Positions 18,570 through 26,434 of a DNA stretch of 64,000 bases are shown here, piece after piece (position 1 is the stretch's first letter; every line of letters starts with the position of its first letter). The DNA comes from Paenibacillus periandrae (GTDB taxonomy: Bacteria > Bacillota > Bacilli > Paenibacillales > NBRC-103111), in assembly GCF_022458865.1 (NCBI RefSeq), contig NZ_JAJNMU010000010.1, positions 1 to 64,000 on the forward strand, read 5' to 3'. Below the pieces are notes generated by a model, which saw nothing but the letters and a program-made list of their open reading frames with translations, did no database searches and had not been told where the DNA came from. Made by a program: the position numbers and the translations under genes.

Positions 18570-19466
18570 TTAATCCTTCCGGAATTTATAGCCCTGCTGC
18601 ACATACTCCAGGCTTTTAAATACATCCACCTTGAACCATTTTTCCGAAAGCTTCGGCAGTGTGCCGTCTTTAATTAACTCGACCGTTGCCGCGTCCATCT
18701 TTTGGGCAAGCTCTGTCTGATTCTTGTTGAAGATCAAATATACGGATTCCTTCGAGATGACACCGCCGATCTTCAGGTTCAGATTTAGTTTCTTCACGGC
18801 ATCTTCAAAATGATTGATGTTGAGCAGATGGGCATCATATTTGCCTGATTCAACAAGCTTCAGATCGTCAGCAGGGGTTGTTTTTTCTACATCTTCAATT
18901 TTGATTTCCTTGCCAGGATGCTTGAGATTATAATCCTTCAGAATGTAGCGGAAGCCGGAAACCGGGGTCATTGGGACCAATTTCTTGCCTACCAGATCAT
19001 CAAGGGTCTTGATATCATTGCGGTCCGGCTTAACAGCCAAACCTGTGATTGAATAGCCAAACTCTTGCTGCGGATACAAATATTTTTTCTCCCGCTCCGG
19101 GTTTTTGAACCAGAAGTTCGCGGCAAATGCGTACTTGCCAGTGTCGGTACCGATCAGCTGCCCTTCGTTATCCACGGATTCGTACTCAAATTTATATTCC
19201 GGAAGCTTCTTTTCCAGCTCCTTCAGGTAGTCAATCATAAATCCTGCCGGTTGGTTTTTCTCATCCAGAAAGCTGAATAAAGGTACGGGAACTGTATTTA
19301 GTGCGGATTTAATCACTTTAGGTGCCGCTTTGGCAGTTGAAGCCGCTGCAGGAGTTGCTGAAGCGGGAGTCGAGCCACCATCCGCAGCAGGGGCCGTTTT
19401 GCCGCAGCCTGCCAGAACGGTAAGCAATACGACTGCAAATAATAAATGAAAACGAGTTTTTTTCAT
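18570..19466 (-). CDS. Amino acid (cystine-type) ABC substrate-binding lipoprotein
   Basis: 298-aa exported lipoprotein: KKTRFHLLFAVVLLTVLAGC signal and lipobox, an Ala/Ser/Thr linker, then an SBP_bac_3 (PAAT) two-lobe domain. The lobe typical of amino acid binding is visible around PAGFMIDYLKELEKKLPEYK. AGGAGG precedes the ATG. It delivers the ligand to the permease pair encoded next. The combination with flavin monooxygenases resembles the B. subtilis ytmI region, in which a cystine-type importer is encoded with YtnJ/YtmO monooxygenases. Confidence 0.88.
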   Translation of the reverse strand: MKKTRFHLLFAVVLLTVLAGCGKTAPAADGGSTPASATPAAASTAKAAPKVIKSALNTVPVPLFSFLDEKNQPAGFMIDYLKELEKKLPEYKFEYESVDNEGQLIGTDTGKYAFAANFWFKNPEREKKYLYPQQEFGYSITGLAVKPDRNDIKTLDDLVGKKLVPMTPVSGFRYILKDYNLKHPGKEIKIEDVEKTTPADDLKLVESGKYDAHLLNINHFEDAVKKLNLNLKIGGVISKESVYLIFNKNQTELAQKMDAATVELIKDGTLPKLSEKWFKVDVFKSLEYVQQGYKFRKD

Positions 19467-19494
19467 GAAGTTGTTCCTCCTGATAAGTGGTTTG

Positions 19495-20856
19495 TTATTT
19501 GGATGATGGTGTACTCAGCGCAGACCAGCGATTCACCGGTGGCGTCAATCCGAGATGATCACGCAGCGTATTGCCGGTATATTCAGTGCGGTAGCGGCCA
19601 CGCTTTTGCAATATCGGAATGACGTGATCGACAAACTCCTCTAGTCCTCGCAGATAGTGAGAGGGCATAATGTTAAATCCATCGCAAGCCCCCTGATCCA
19701 GCCAATGCTCCATCAGATCGACCAGCCGCTCCGGTGTGCCTGCGAACGTATGATGCCCGCCGGCTGATACTACGTGCTTGCTCATCTGCCTGACCGTCCA
19801 CTGCTCACGTTGTCCCAAATCCTTCAATAGCTGCAGACGGCTTTTCTTGTTATTGTTCGCCTCCGCGTTAATTTCCCAGTATGGGAACGGACCGTCCAGA
19901 GGGTATGAGGATAAGTCGACCTCGATGGTACCAGACAAGGTTTTCACGGCAATATCCGGCAAAACCAGCTCGTTAAAGTACGTTTCGCGTTCTTTAGCCT
20001 CTTGCTCCGTAGAACCCAGAATCGGTGCAAGCCCAGGCAATATATGAAGCTGCTCCGGTCTGCGTCCATGGGACTTCAGCATCCCCTTCAGATTGGCATA
20101 GTAATCCAAAGCGTCCCGCAGGTTATCCTGAGCGGTGAACACGACCTCAGCCTTCTGGGCGGCAAACTGCAGGCCGCTGCCGGAAGAACCTGCCTGAAAG
20201 AGCACCGGATGCCCCTGAATCGGGCGCGGAATATAGGAGGTTCCGCTTATTGAGAAATAAGCACCTGTATGATCGATATCGTGGACTTTGGTTGGATCGA
20301 GGTATTGGCCCAAGCTTTGCTTGCCAATCAGTGCATTCTCTTCCCAGCTGTCCCACAGCTTCATTGCCACATCTACGAATTCGTTGGCTCGTTGATACCT
20401 CAGGGCATGGTCCATATGCGCATCCTTACTGAATTGGGAGGCGACACGCGGGTCCTGGGAGGTGACCATATTCCAGCCTGCCCTTCCACCGCTCAAGTGA
20501 TCAAGTGTTGCAAATCTGGCCGCGACATGATAAGGATCGTTGTACGTCGTGGATAACGTAGCCGTCAAGCCGATCTTCTCCGTTACTGCGGCCATCACGG
20601 ATAGCAGGGTCAGCGTGTCCGGCGTCGGGATGGAGCGTTCCTCAGCTACCTTCCCATTCTGTTCACCAATGGCGATTTGCTCCAGCGCCAGAATCGTATC
20701 GAACAACCCTCTCTCCGACAGCCTCGCAAAGTCTTGATAGAAAGACAAATCGAGCAGCCGGTTAGCGTGCGTTTCTGGATGACGCCATCCGCCTACATGC
20801 TGGCCCGTGTTTAATAGAAAAACACCGAGATGCAGCTGTTTTTTGGTAGTACCCAT
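19495..20856 (-). CDS. FMN-dependent monooxygenase, NtaA/SnaA/DszA family (first copy)
   Basis: 453-aa bacterial luciferase-fold oxygenase that uses reduced FMN supplied by a separate reductase to oxidise S- or N-linked compounds. It has the family N-terminus LHLGVFLLNTGQHVGGWRHP, the nucleotide-site stretch LSGGRAGWNMVTS and the C-terminal RTEYTGNTLRDHLGL. The start has AAGGAGGG. It lies two bases from the neighbouring paralogue, a tandem pair. Likely role in the operon: cleavage of an imported thioether or sulfonate-like compound to release sulfur. The exact substrate is unknown and no flavin reductase is encoded nearby. Confidence 0.9.
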   Translation of the reverse strand: MGTTKKQLHLGVFLLNTGQHVGGWRHPETHANRLLDLSFYQDFARLSERGLFDTILALEQIAIGEQNGKVAEERSIPTPDTLTLLSVMAAVTEKIGLTATLSTTYNDPYHVAARFATLDHLSGGRAGWNMVTSQDPRVASQFSKDAHMDHALRYQRANEFVDVAMKLWDSWEENALIGKQSLGQYLDPTKVHDIDHTGAYFSISGTSYIPRPIQGHPVLFQAGSSGSGLQFAAQKAEVVFTAQDNLRDALDYYANLKGMLKSHGRRPEQLHILPGLAPILGSTEQEAKERETYFNELVLPDIAVKTLSGTIEVDLSSYPLDGPFPYWEINAEANNNKKSRLQLLKDLGQREQWTVRQMSKHVVSAGGHHTFAGTPERLVDLMEHWLDQGACDGFNIMPSHYLRGLEEFVDHVIPILQKRGRYRTEYTGNTLRDHLGLTPPVNRWSALSTPSSK

Positions 20857-20858
20857 CG

Positions 20859-22172
20859 TTAACCCTCCTTGCTTATTCGAACACCGACTGGAGCTTCCAG
20901 TCCCAGATGGTCCCGCAGCGTAGTTCCCGTATATTCCGTTCGGAACAGTCCTCTTCGCTGCAATACGGGAATGACTTGTGTAACAAATTCATCCAATCCC
21001 CCTGGCAGCAGCGGAAGCTGAAGATGGAACCCATCACTACCGTAAGCTTGGTACCAGTCTTCCATCCAGTCGGTAAGCTGCTCAGGTGTCCCAACAAATA
21101 CTTTTGCTCCGGTAAGCTTCACAATCTGAGAGCTAAGCTCACGAAGTGTTGCCGCTTCGATTCCTGAAGCTTTGACCGCCTCCAACAAGCCGGGAATAGC
21201 AGGAAGGGGGCCGTCGAGTGAATAACCCGTCAAGTCCAGATTCAACAGATCGGATATAATGGCAATTCCCGTCTTTGGATCAGCAAGCTCCTGCAGCTCG
21301 GCTGCTTTATGCCTGGCTTCCGCTTCGGTTGCTCCTATTATCGGGGACAAGGTGGTAAGCACCTTCACTCCAGCAGCAGAGTACCCATTCACAGCCCTTC
21401 GTTTCTGAAGCTTTTGATAAAAGTCAGCTGCCGTTTCTAGCAATGGTCGGGAGCTTATCACAAGCTCCGGTGTATCCAGACCGTTACCATTCCGGTTATC
21501 CCAGGCAGTGCTTATACCGATGCGAACCGGATGTCCCTGTGGAGGCCGTGGTATGCTTAAGGGACCTCGCACTTTAAAGTGCTGTCCTGTATGATGGATC
21601 AAATGCACCTTGTCAGAGTCAATATAACGCCCTTCTACCCTGTCAATGATGACAGCATCATCCTCCCAGCTGTCCCATAAACGCGCTGCAACTTCGATAA
21701 ACTCCTGCTTGCGCTCATTTCTCTGTGCGAGGGAGAGCTCGGGTGGACCGCCGAGACGGCGTTTTGGTTCATATAGATCCACCGCGCTCGCCAGCCATGC
21801 CGTCCTGCCGTCACTGAGATGATCCAGCGCGGCCAATTGCCTGGCAACCGCGAACGGCTCGATAACGGAGGTGGATACAGGAGCTCCCAAACCAATGTGT
21901 TTCGTGACGGAAGCCAACGCCCCCAGTAAGGTGAATGGCTCGAGCAGCAGCCCGGGTTCCCTGCCTGCGGCGCGGAGATGTTCACCGATGGAAGTCTGGT
22001 CCAGAAGCAGCATATCGAATTTCCCACGCTCGGCCGTTTGCGCCAGACTGTAGTAATAAGCTGGTTCATGCAGCTTCACATTACTGACGTCTGGATGACG
22101 CCAGCTCCCAGGGTGATAACCAGTGCCCTGTACAGACAAAGTAAGATGCAGCTGTCCCTTTCTTCTACTCAT
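20859..22172 (-). CDS. FMN-dependent monooxygenase, NtaA/SnaA/DszA family (second copy)
   Basis: 437-aa paralogue of the gene at 19495-20856, with the same ends (QLHLTLSVQGTGYHPGSWRH and RTEYTGTTLRDHLGLEAP) but a divergent core: WLASAVDLYEP replaces the usual NMVTS nucleotide-site motif. The changed motif hints at a different substrate or cofactor environment. It is the second gene of the operon, after the sulfurtransferase, with GGAG before the ATG. Sequential action of the two oxygenases on one compound is possible but is inference. Confidence 0.88.
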   Translation of the reverse strand: MSRRKGQLHLTLSVQGTGYHPGSWRHPDVSNVKLHEPAYYYSLAQTAERGKFDMLLLDQTSIGEHLRAAGREPGLLLEPFTLLGALASVTKHIGLGAPVSTSVIEPFAVARQLAALDHLSDGRTAWLASAVDLYEPKRRLGGPPELSLAQRNERKQEFIEVAARLWDSWEDDAVIIDRVEGRYIDSDKVHLIHHTGQHFKVRGPLSIPRPPQGHPVRIGISTAWDNRNGNGLDTPELVISSRPLLETAADFYQKLQKRRAVNGYSAAGVKVLTTLSPIIGATEAEARHKAAELQELADPKTGIAIISDLLNLDLTGYSLDGPLPAIPGLLEAVKASGIEAATLRELSSQIVKLTGAKVFVGTPEQLTDWMEDWYQAYGSDGFHLQLPLLPGGLDEFVTQVIPVLQRRGLFRTEYTGTTLRDHLGLEAPVGVRISKEG

Positions 22173-22199
22173 GTTCGTTCAATGCTCCTTTCCACGCCT

Positions 22200-23042
22200 T
22201 TAGGCTTTTCCAGTTCCTGTTTCAATCGGATTATCCGGGTAAGATACCCAATCGCTCCAGCTTCCGCCATACAATTTGACATTAGTAAACCCAGCTTCTG
22301 CTAAGGCTAGAACATTAGGGCAGGCTGTAACACCTGATCCGCAATAAACGATGATTTCCTTGGATGGATCCAGCTTATGAAAGATTGCTTTCAATTCCTC
22401 CGACTCTTTCAGCTCGCCTTCAGCAGTAAAGGCATTTTTCCAAAAATGGTTTACTGCCCCAGGTATATGTCCAGCTATTCGGTCAATGGGCTCTTCCAGG
22501 CCCAGATATCTTTTTTCTTCACGGGAATCGATGAGCTGGGTGTCCGAGCGACCCAATCTTTGCTTCACCTCTTGGGCGTCCAGCAGCAGCCCTTCCTGTA
22601 GCTGCGGGACAAACGTACTGCCTTTAACGGATGAGACTTCTTTAGTAAGCTCGTAACCTTGGCTTTTCCACCGGGATAAGCCGCCATCCAGCAGATAGAC
22701 CTGTGGATGTCCGTAATACTTCAAAATCCACCATAATCGTGATGCCATAGCACCACCTTGATCATCGTAAACGACGACGATCTTGGATTCATCGATTCCG
22801 ACATCGCCAAGCTTCGCTGACAACTGTTTCGTATCAGGCAAAGGATGCCTGCCTCCGTGGCTGCCAATCACATCCGATAAGTCCTTCTCAAGATCAAAAT
22901 AAACGGCACCTGGCAGATGGCCAGCCTCGTATGCCTCTTTACCTGCAGCAGGTTTGCCAAGAAGAAACCGGCAATCTGCAATCACGATCTCTGTATGATT
23001 CAAGCGTTCATGGAGCCATTCCGCGCTAACTGTATTCGACAA
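22200..23042 (-). CDS. Thiosulfate/3-mercaptopyruvate-type sulfurtransferase
   Basis: 280-aa protein of two rhodanese domains. The N-terminal domain (residues about 5-125) is inactive. The C-terminal domain carries the active loop YCGSGVTAC, with catalytic Cys at 234 and the CGSGVTA form typical of the SseA/mercaptopyruvate group. It starts with TTG six bases after GGGGGAGG. It is the first gene of the sulfur operon and faces the regulator gene across a 183-base promoter region. It probably transfers sulfane sulfur released during breakdown of the imported compound, a role inferred from position. Confidence 0.9.
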   Translation of the reverse strand: MSNTVSAEWLHERLNHTEIVIADCRFLLGKPAAGKEAYEAGHLPGAVYFDLEKDLSDVIGSHGGRHPLPDTKQLSAKLGDVGIDESKIVVVYDDQGGAMASRLWWILKYYGHPQVYLLDGGLSRWKSQGYELTKEVSSVKGSTFVPQLQEGLLLDAQEVKQRLGRSDTQLIDSREEKRYLGLEEPIDRIAGHIPGAVNHFWKNAFTAEGELKESEELKAIFHKLDPSKEIIVYCGSGVTACPNVLALAEAGFTNVKLYGGSWSDWVSYPDNPIETGTGKA

Positions 23043-23081
23043 GCAGACCCTCCCCCTTATTTTACAAAAAAATGATTGTAA

Positions 23082-23103
23082 TATATCTATTCATATAGAT
23101 ATA
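23082..23103. promoter_or_regulatory. Perfect 9-bp dyad in the divergent promoter region
   Basis: TATATCTAT (23082-23090) and ATAGATATA (23095-23103) are separated by four bases. They lie between the divergent starts at 23042 and 23226, in an AT-rich stretch. This is the natural place for an operator read by the HTH-SBP regulator. AT-rich dyads arise by chance more easily than GC-rich ones, so the assignment is tentative. Confidence 0.45.
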
Positions 23104-23225
23104 CTAGGATTAATATAAGTTAGCATGTGCAATTTTTTTAGTCAACATAATGACAAATATAAAAGATTACTGATGATTAATGACCAAAATGACCAATAAT
23201 TTACAGTCCAAGGAGGTCACATCGC

Positions 23226-24416
23226 ATGATTAAAGAGCAATTTAATTTAATACACATCAGTGAGGTCATGGATCAATTGGATGTTAGCCGTTCGACGATT
23301 GACCGTTGGCGAAAAACGAAGCAGCTGCCCAGCGTAAAGATAGGAAAAGAAATATATTTTGATAAAAATGAGGTTATGCGCTGGTATAGGCAATTTGGCC
23401 AAGTACGGCAATCCTCCCCGGTTCTTACCGCCAATCAGACGATAACTATTGGATATACGACCGTTTCCACCCATATGTGGGGTCCGTTAATTATTAAGGA
23501 ATTCGGATTTCTCGAACAAGAGCTGAGGCGTATCCGTCCCAAGGACCGGATCGAAATCAAATGGCACAAGGCCAAGGATGGAATGGAATTGATAAAAGGG
23601 ATGATAGCAGGCCATATTCACCTTGCTACCTTTGGAGATTATGCCCTGTCGGTCAGCCATATGATCAGCACCATGCTGCCCGATTACCGCCCGATTCTGC
23701 TTGCCGCCGGAGGGAAATCCGCGAAGGGCGACGGGTTTGGGATGGTTATTCCGACAGATCTGACACTACAAAGTATTGGCGATCTCGCTACTCTGCCTAT
23801 CGCCACCACATTCCGCACCAATGCGGAGTACCGCTTGAGAAAGATGCTGGAATCGCATCATATGACGGATTTGAACATTATTCATCGTTCTATCGAGGAA
23901 AGTATGGAAAGCCTGCGTCAAGGCAGACTGAGCGCATCGATTATGTGGGAGCCCTTCCTGAGTCTTGCCCATCATCAGCAAATCGGCAAATCGATTTTTA
24001 ACCAGGAGCTGGGACTTGGTTTTATTGCTAACGTGGTCGCTGACGAGCGTTGGGCACTCGACCATGAGGATTTGGTAGTTGCTTACTTAAAGGCCCATGT
24101 GCAGGCCAATCGGCTGATCCGGGAGCAGCCCCATCAGGCTGCCAAAGCTTTTGCGCTGGAAACTGGATTTCCTTTGGAAGTTGTCAGCCGCTCCATATCC
24201 AAAATTCGCTGGGATGCAGCTCTGTACGATAATGACCTGAAGATGCTCAACTATTTTGACCCCAGCAAATATTTCGGCCCAGCCACACCCCCGTTGGTCA
24301 GTTCGGAAATTCGCTATAATATCAAATATTTGCGTATTGCCGCGCAGGAGCTGAAGCTCCCAAATCTTCCCGCAGCTCCAATCGACGGCGCTTGGCAGAG
24401 AGATATTCAATATTGA
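23226..24416 (+). CDS. Excisionase-type HTH fused to an SsuA/NMT1-like substrate-binding domain
   Basis: 396-aa protein without signal peptide or lipobox. Residues about 8-58 are an excisionase/HTH_17 DNA-binding domain (DVSRSTIDRWRKTKQLPSVK, KIGKEIYFDKNEVMRWY). Residues about 75-380 match the periplasmic-binding fold of sulfonate/nitrate/thiamine-precursor binding proteins (TIGYTTVSTHMWGP, HIHLATFGDYALSVSH, MWEPFLSLAHH). AAGGAGG precedes the ATG. Inference: an importer-derived ligand-binding domain now works inside the cell as the sensor of a transcription regulator for the divergent sulfur operon. Family databases hold similar HTH plus ABC-binding proteins; I know of no characterised member. 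Confidence 0.85.
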   Translation: MIKEQFNLIHISEVMDQLDVSRSTIDRWRKTKQLPSVKIGKEIYFDKNEVMRWYRQFGQVRQSSPVLTANQTITIGYTTVSTHMWGPLIIKEFGFLEQELRRIRPKDRIEIKWHKAKDGMELIKGMIAGHIHLATFGDYALSVSHMISTMLPDYRPILLAAGGKSAKGDGFGMVIPTDLTLQSIGDLATLPIATTFRTNAEYRLRKMLESHHMTDLNIIHRSIEESMESLRQGRLSASIMWEPFLSLAHHQQIGKSIFNQELGLGFIANVVADERWALDHEDLVVAYLKAHVQANRLIREQPHQAAKAFALETGFPLEVVSRSISKIRWDAALYDNDLKMLNYFDPSKYFGPATPPLVSSEIRYNIKYLRIAAQELKLPNLPAAPIDGAWQRDIQY

Positions 24417-24463
24417 GACAACTGTCAAGACCATATTTATGGAACGACAGCTCAGAGAGTATG

Positions 24464-24493
24464 CTAAAAAAACCTCGGGGATATTCTCCCCGA
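24464..24493 (-). terminator. Rho-independent terminator of the 46-aa gene
   Basis: TCGGGG (24475-24480) pairs with CCCCGA (24488-24493). On the minus strand the stem is followed by GG and seven T. It lies about 60 bases past the stop of the small minus-strand gene and converges with the 3' end of the regulator gene. Confidence 0.75.
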
Positions 24494-24551
24494 AGCTGCT
24501 TCTGACTGCTGTCTTGCTATTGGAAATTGCTTGTTTCTTCAGCGCATGCGA

Positions 24552-24692
24552 TCATTCACTCGGTCTGACCGGGCCATCTAATTTTTTATCGAAGCCCGGG
24601 GAGCGCGGGTCTATTGGACTTCTGGCACGGTCGGATTCAGACTTACCCGGTTTGGATGGTCCTTCGCTGTTGGTTCCCTTAAATTCAGTCAT
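24552..24692 (-). CDS. Uncharacterised 46-aa Pro/Ser-rich small protein
   Basis: The minus strand holds an ATG seven bases after a perfect AGGAGG, a 46-codon frame ending in TGA, and the terminator at 24464, so this is a complete gene unit. The protein is hydrophilic and repetitive in Gly-Pro and Ser-Pro steps, with the end SPGFDKKLDGPVRPSE. It has no membrane segment or Cys and is likely disordered. The overlapping plus-strand frame lacks a ribosome site and is rejected. I do not recognise the family with certainty; mini-proteins of this composition occur in spore formers. Confidence 0.7.
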   Translation of the reverse strand: MTEFKGTNSEGPSKPGKSESDRARSPIDPRSPGFDKKLDGPVRPSE

Positions 24693-24783
24693 GTAAATTC
24701 CTCCTGTTCTGGTAGATACTTTCCTATTTAATATGTCCTCCCATTAGCGTTTTATCCCAACATAAGTAACACCGTGTATACAC

Positions 24784-24816
24784 AAAAAACCGACTGCGCC
24801 TGGCAATCGGCTTTTG
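24784..24816 (-). terminator. Terminator of the dehydrogenase operon
   Basis: CCGA.TG and CA.TCGG arms around a GCGCC loop are followed by six T on the minus strand. It lies about 35 bases past the stop of the last dehydrogenase gene and could also act in the other direction (CTTTTG). Confidence 0.7.
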
Positions 24817-24852
24817 AATCTATTATTGTAAAATCCAAACGAATACCCTATG

Positions 24853-25617
24853 CTACGATAATTTGAATCCAAGCCCCCCGTCTACGGTGAGCATTTGACC
24901 TGTGATTTGTCCTGCATGAGCAGAGCATACGAACAAAATCGCCGCCGCAATATCATCCTCGGTTTGCAATCTGCCGAAGGGCATTTTGGATCCATGCTGC
25001 TCCGGCCAATTATCTTCTTCTCCATTAGCCTTCATCAGCGCCCTCTCACCGTGAGAGGCTACCCAGCCTGGATGCACACAGTTGACACGGATGCCGTGCT
25101 TCGCTAAAGCGCGGGCTAAATTTCGGGTCAGCGTCACAACACCACCCTTGGATATCGCGTATGCAAACAGTTCTTCCCCTCCTACGGTCGAATGCAGCGA
25201 ACCTATGTTCACGATACATCCCCCGCCCTGCCTGATCATCAGGGGGACTGCCGCTCGGCACATCAGGTATACGCCTTTTAGATTGATGCCCATCACACGA
25301 TCCCAGAAAGTCTCATCCGTTTGGAGCAAATCAGCACGCGGAAAGATTCCAGCGTTATTGACTACAATATCCAGCCTTCCGAATTGCTGCTCGGCAGCAG
25401 AAACCGCATGATTCACTTCAGCTTCCCGGGACACGTCGCATTGGACATACACCGCTTCTTTACCTTGGCTCTGCCACTGCTTCGCAGCTTGCTCCCCATC
25501 CGGGGAAGCGTCTGCTATCATGACTTTGGCTCCATTTTCCAGAAACTGCTTCACGATAGCGGCTCCGATTCCTCTGGCTCCGCCGGTTACCAATACGATT
25601 TTGCCATCAAAGTTCAA
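24853..25617 (-). CDS. Short-chain dehydrogenase/reductase (SDR), operon gene 5
   Basis: 254-aa classical SDR: nucleotide motif TGGARGIG near residue 11, NNAG near residue 90, catalytic Ser in GSLHS, YAISK with the Tyr-Lys pair, and a C-terminal TVDGGLGF. It starts with TTG at 25617, eight bases after AAGGGTG. It oxidises or reduces a polyol, sugar or hydroxyacid with NAD(P); the substrate is not readable. It is the last gene of a five-gene operon holding four different SDRs and one TIM-barrel enzyme. Confidence 0.88.
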   Translation of the reverse strand: MNFDGKIVLVTGGARGIGAAIVKQFLENGAKVMIADASPDGEQAAKQWQSQGKEAVYVQCDVSREAEVNHAVSAAEQQFGRLDIVVNNAGIFPRADLLQTDETFWDRVMGINLKGVYLMCRAAVPLMIRQGGGCIVNIGSLHSTVGGEELFAYAISKGGVVTLTRNLARALAKHGIRVNCVHPGWVASHGERALMKANGEEDNWPEQHGSKMPFGRLQTEDDIAAAILFVCSAHAGQITGQMLTVDGGLGFKLS

Positions 25618-25642
25618 ATTGGTTTCACCCTTTTCCTTATTC

Positions 25643-26425
25643 TCATTTCCAGCAAACGATCGTTTCTCCGGTTAAATAATCTGCTTGCGGACCGCAGAGG
25701 AACATGACGATTCGGGACATATCCTCAGGCTGGGCAATCCGCTGCAGTCTGGACAAGCCTTCTTCATTGCTCACCGTTCGTGTAGCTGAAAAGCGTGCTG
25801 TGTAGGTCGGTGCGGGTGAAATACAGTTGACATTCACATCATACGGCCTCATCTGCTGGGCCAGACTTCTTGTATAATGGGAGATGCCCAGCTTGGCAGC
25901 AGCATAAATAATGCCTGACGTAACGGGCACATGTCCTGCAATTGAGCCTACATTTACAATTTTGCCGCTGCACCGTTCACGCATATGCTGACCCGCAAAT
26001 TTGCACGTATACATCGTAGACAGCAGGTTGCGTTCGACAACAGACCGGATATCCTCAGCACGAATATCCAAGCAGTCATTTGGCTCCGGGCGTGGGGTAT
26101 TGAAGCCAATGTCGCCACCTGCATTATTGATGAGGATATCTATGGAACCCAGCATTTCTATCGACCGCGCAATCAATTGCTCAACCTGTTCAGGATCAGT
26201 GAGATCGGCGGCAATAAACCCGGATTTCACACCCAACTCAACAGCTTCCTCAGCCACTGTAAAGCCGGAAAGTGCTTCGTTGAATTCCATCGATTTGGTT
26301 TCCGTTTCATCATGAATAATCACATTAGCGCCGGCACGGGCCAGATCCATTGCGTACTGTCGGCCAAGACCACGGCTGGAGCCGGTGACCAGCGCGTTTT
26401 TACCCCTTAAATCAAAATCTGCCAT
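25643..26425 (-). CDS. Short-chain dehydrogenase/reductase (SDR), operon gene 4
   Basis: 260-aa SDR with TGSSRGLG, NNAGGD, GSIAG and YAAAK. It has an extended segment after the second strand (ETETKSMEFNEALSGFTVAE) that the sister proteins lack. It ends LTGETIVCWK and lacks the usual DGG tail, so the C-terminal strand may be altered or shortened. GAGGTG precedes the ATG. The insert resembles that of SDRs acting on bulky or acyl substrates, but this is not decisive. It is separated by nine bases from the TIM-barrel gene. Confidence 0.85.
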   Translation of the reverse strand: MADFDLRGKNALVTGSSRGLGRQYAMDLARAGANVIIHDETETKSMEFNEALSGFTVAEEAVELGVKSGFIAADLTDPEQVEQLIARSIEMLGSIDILINNAGGDIGFNTPRPEPNDCLDIRAEDIRSVVERNLLSTMYTCKFAGQHMRERCSGKIVNVGSIAGHVPVTSGIIYAAAKLGISHYTRSLAQQMRPYDVNVNCISPAPTYTARFSATRTVSNEEGLSRLQRIAQPEDMSRIVMFLCGPQADYLTGETIVCWK

Positions 26426-26434
26426 GGCTGCACC

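Noticed and set aside
24439..24696. 85-aa plus-strand frame with a signal-peptide-like start
   Set aside because: It has no ribosome site and overlaps the minus-strand 46-aa gene, which has AGGAGG and its own terminator.
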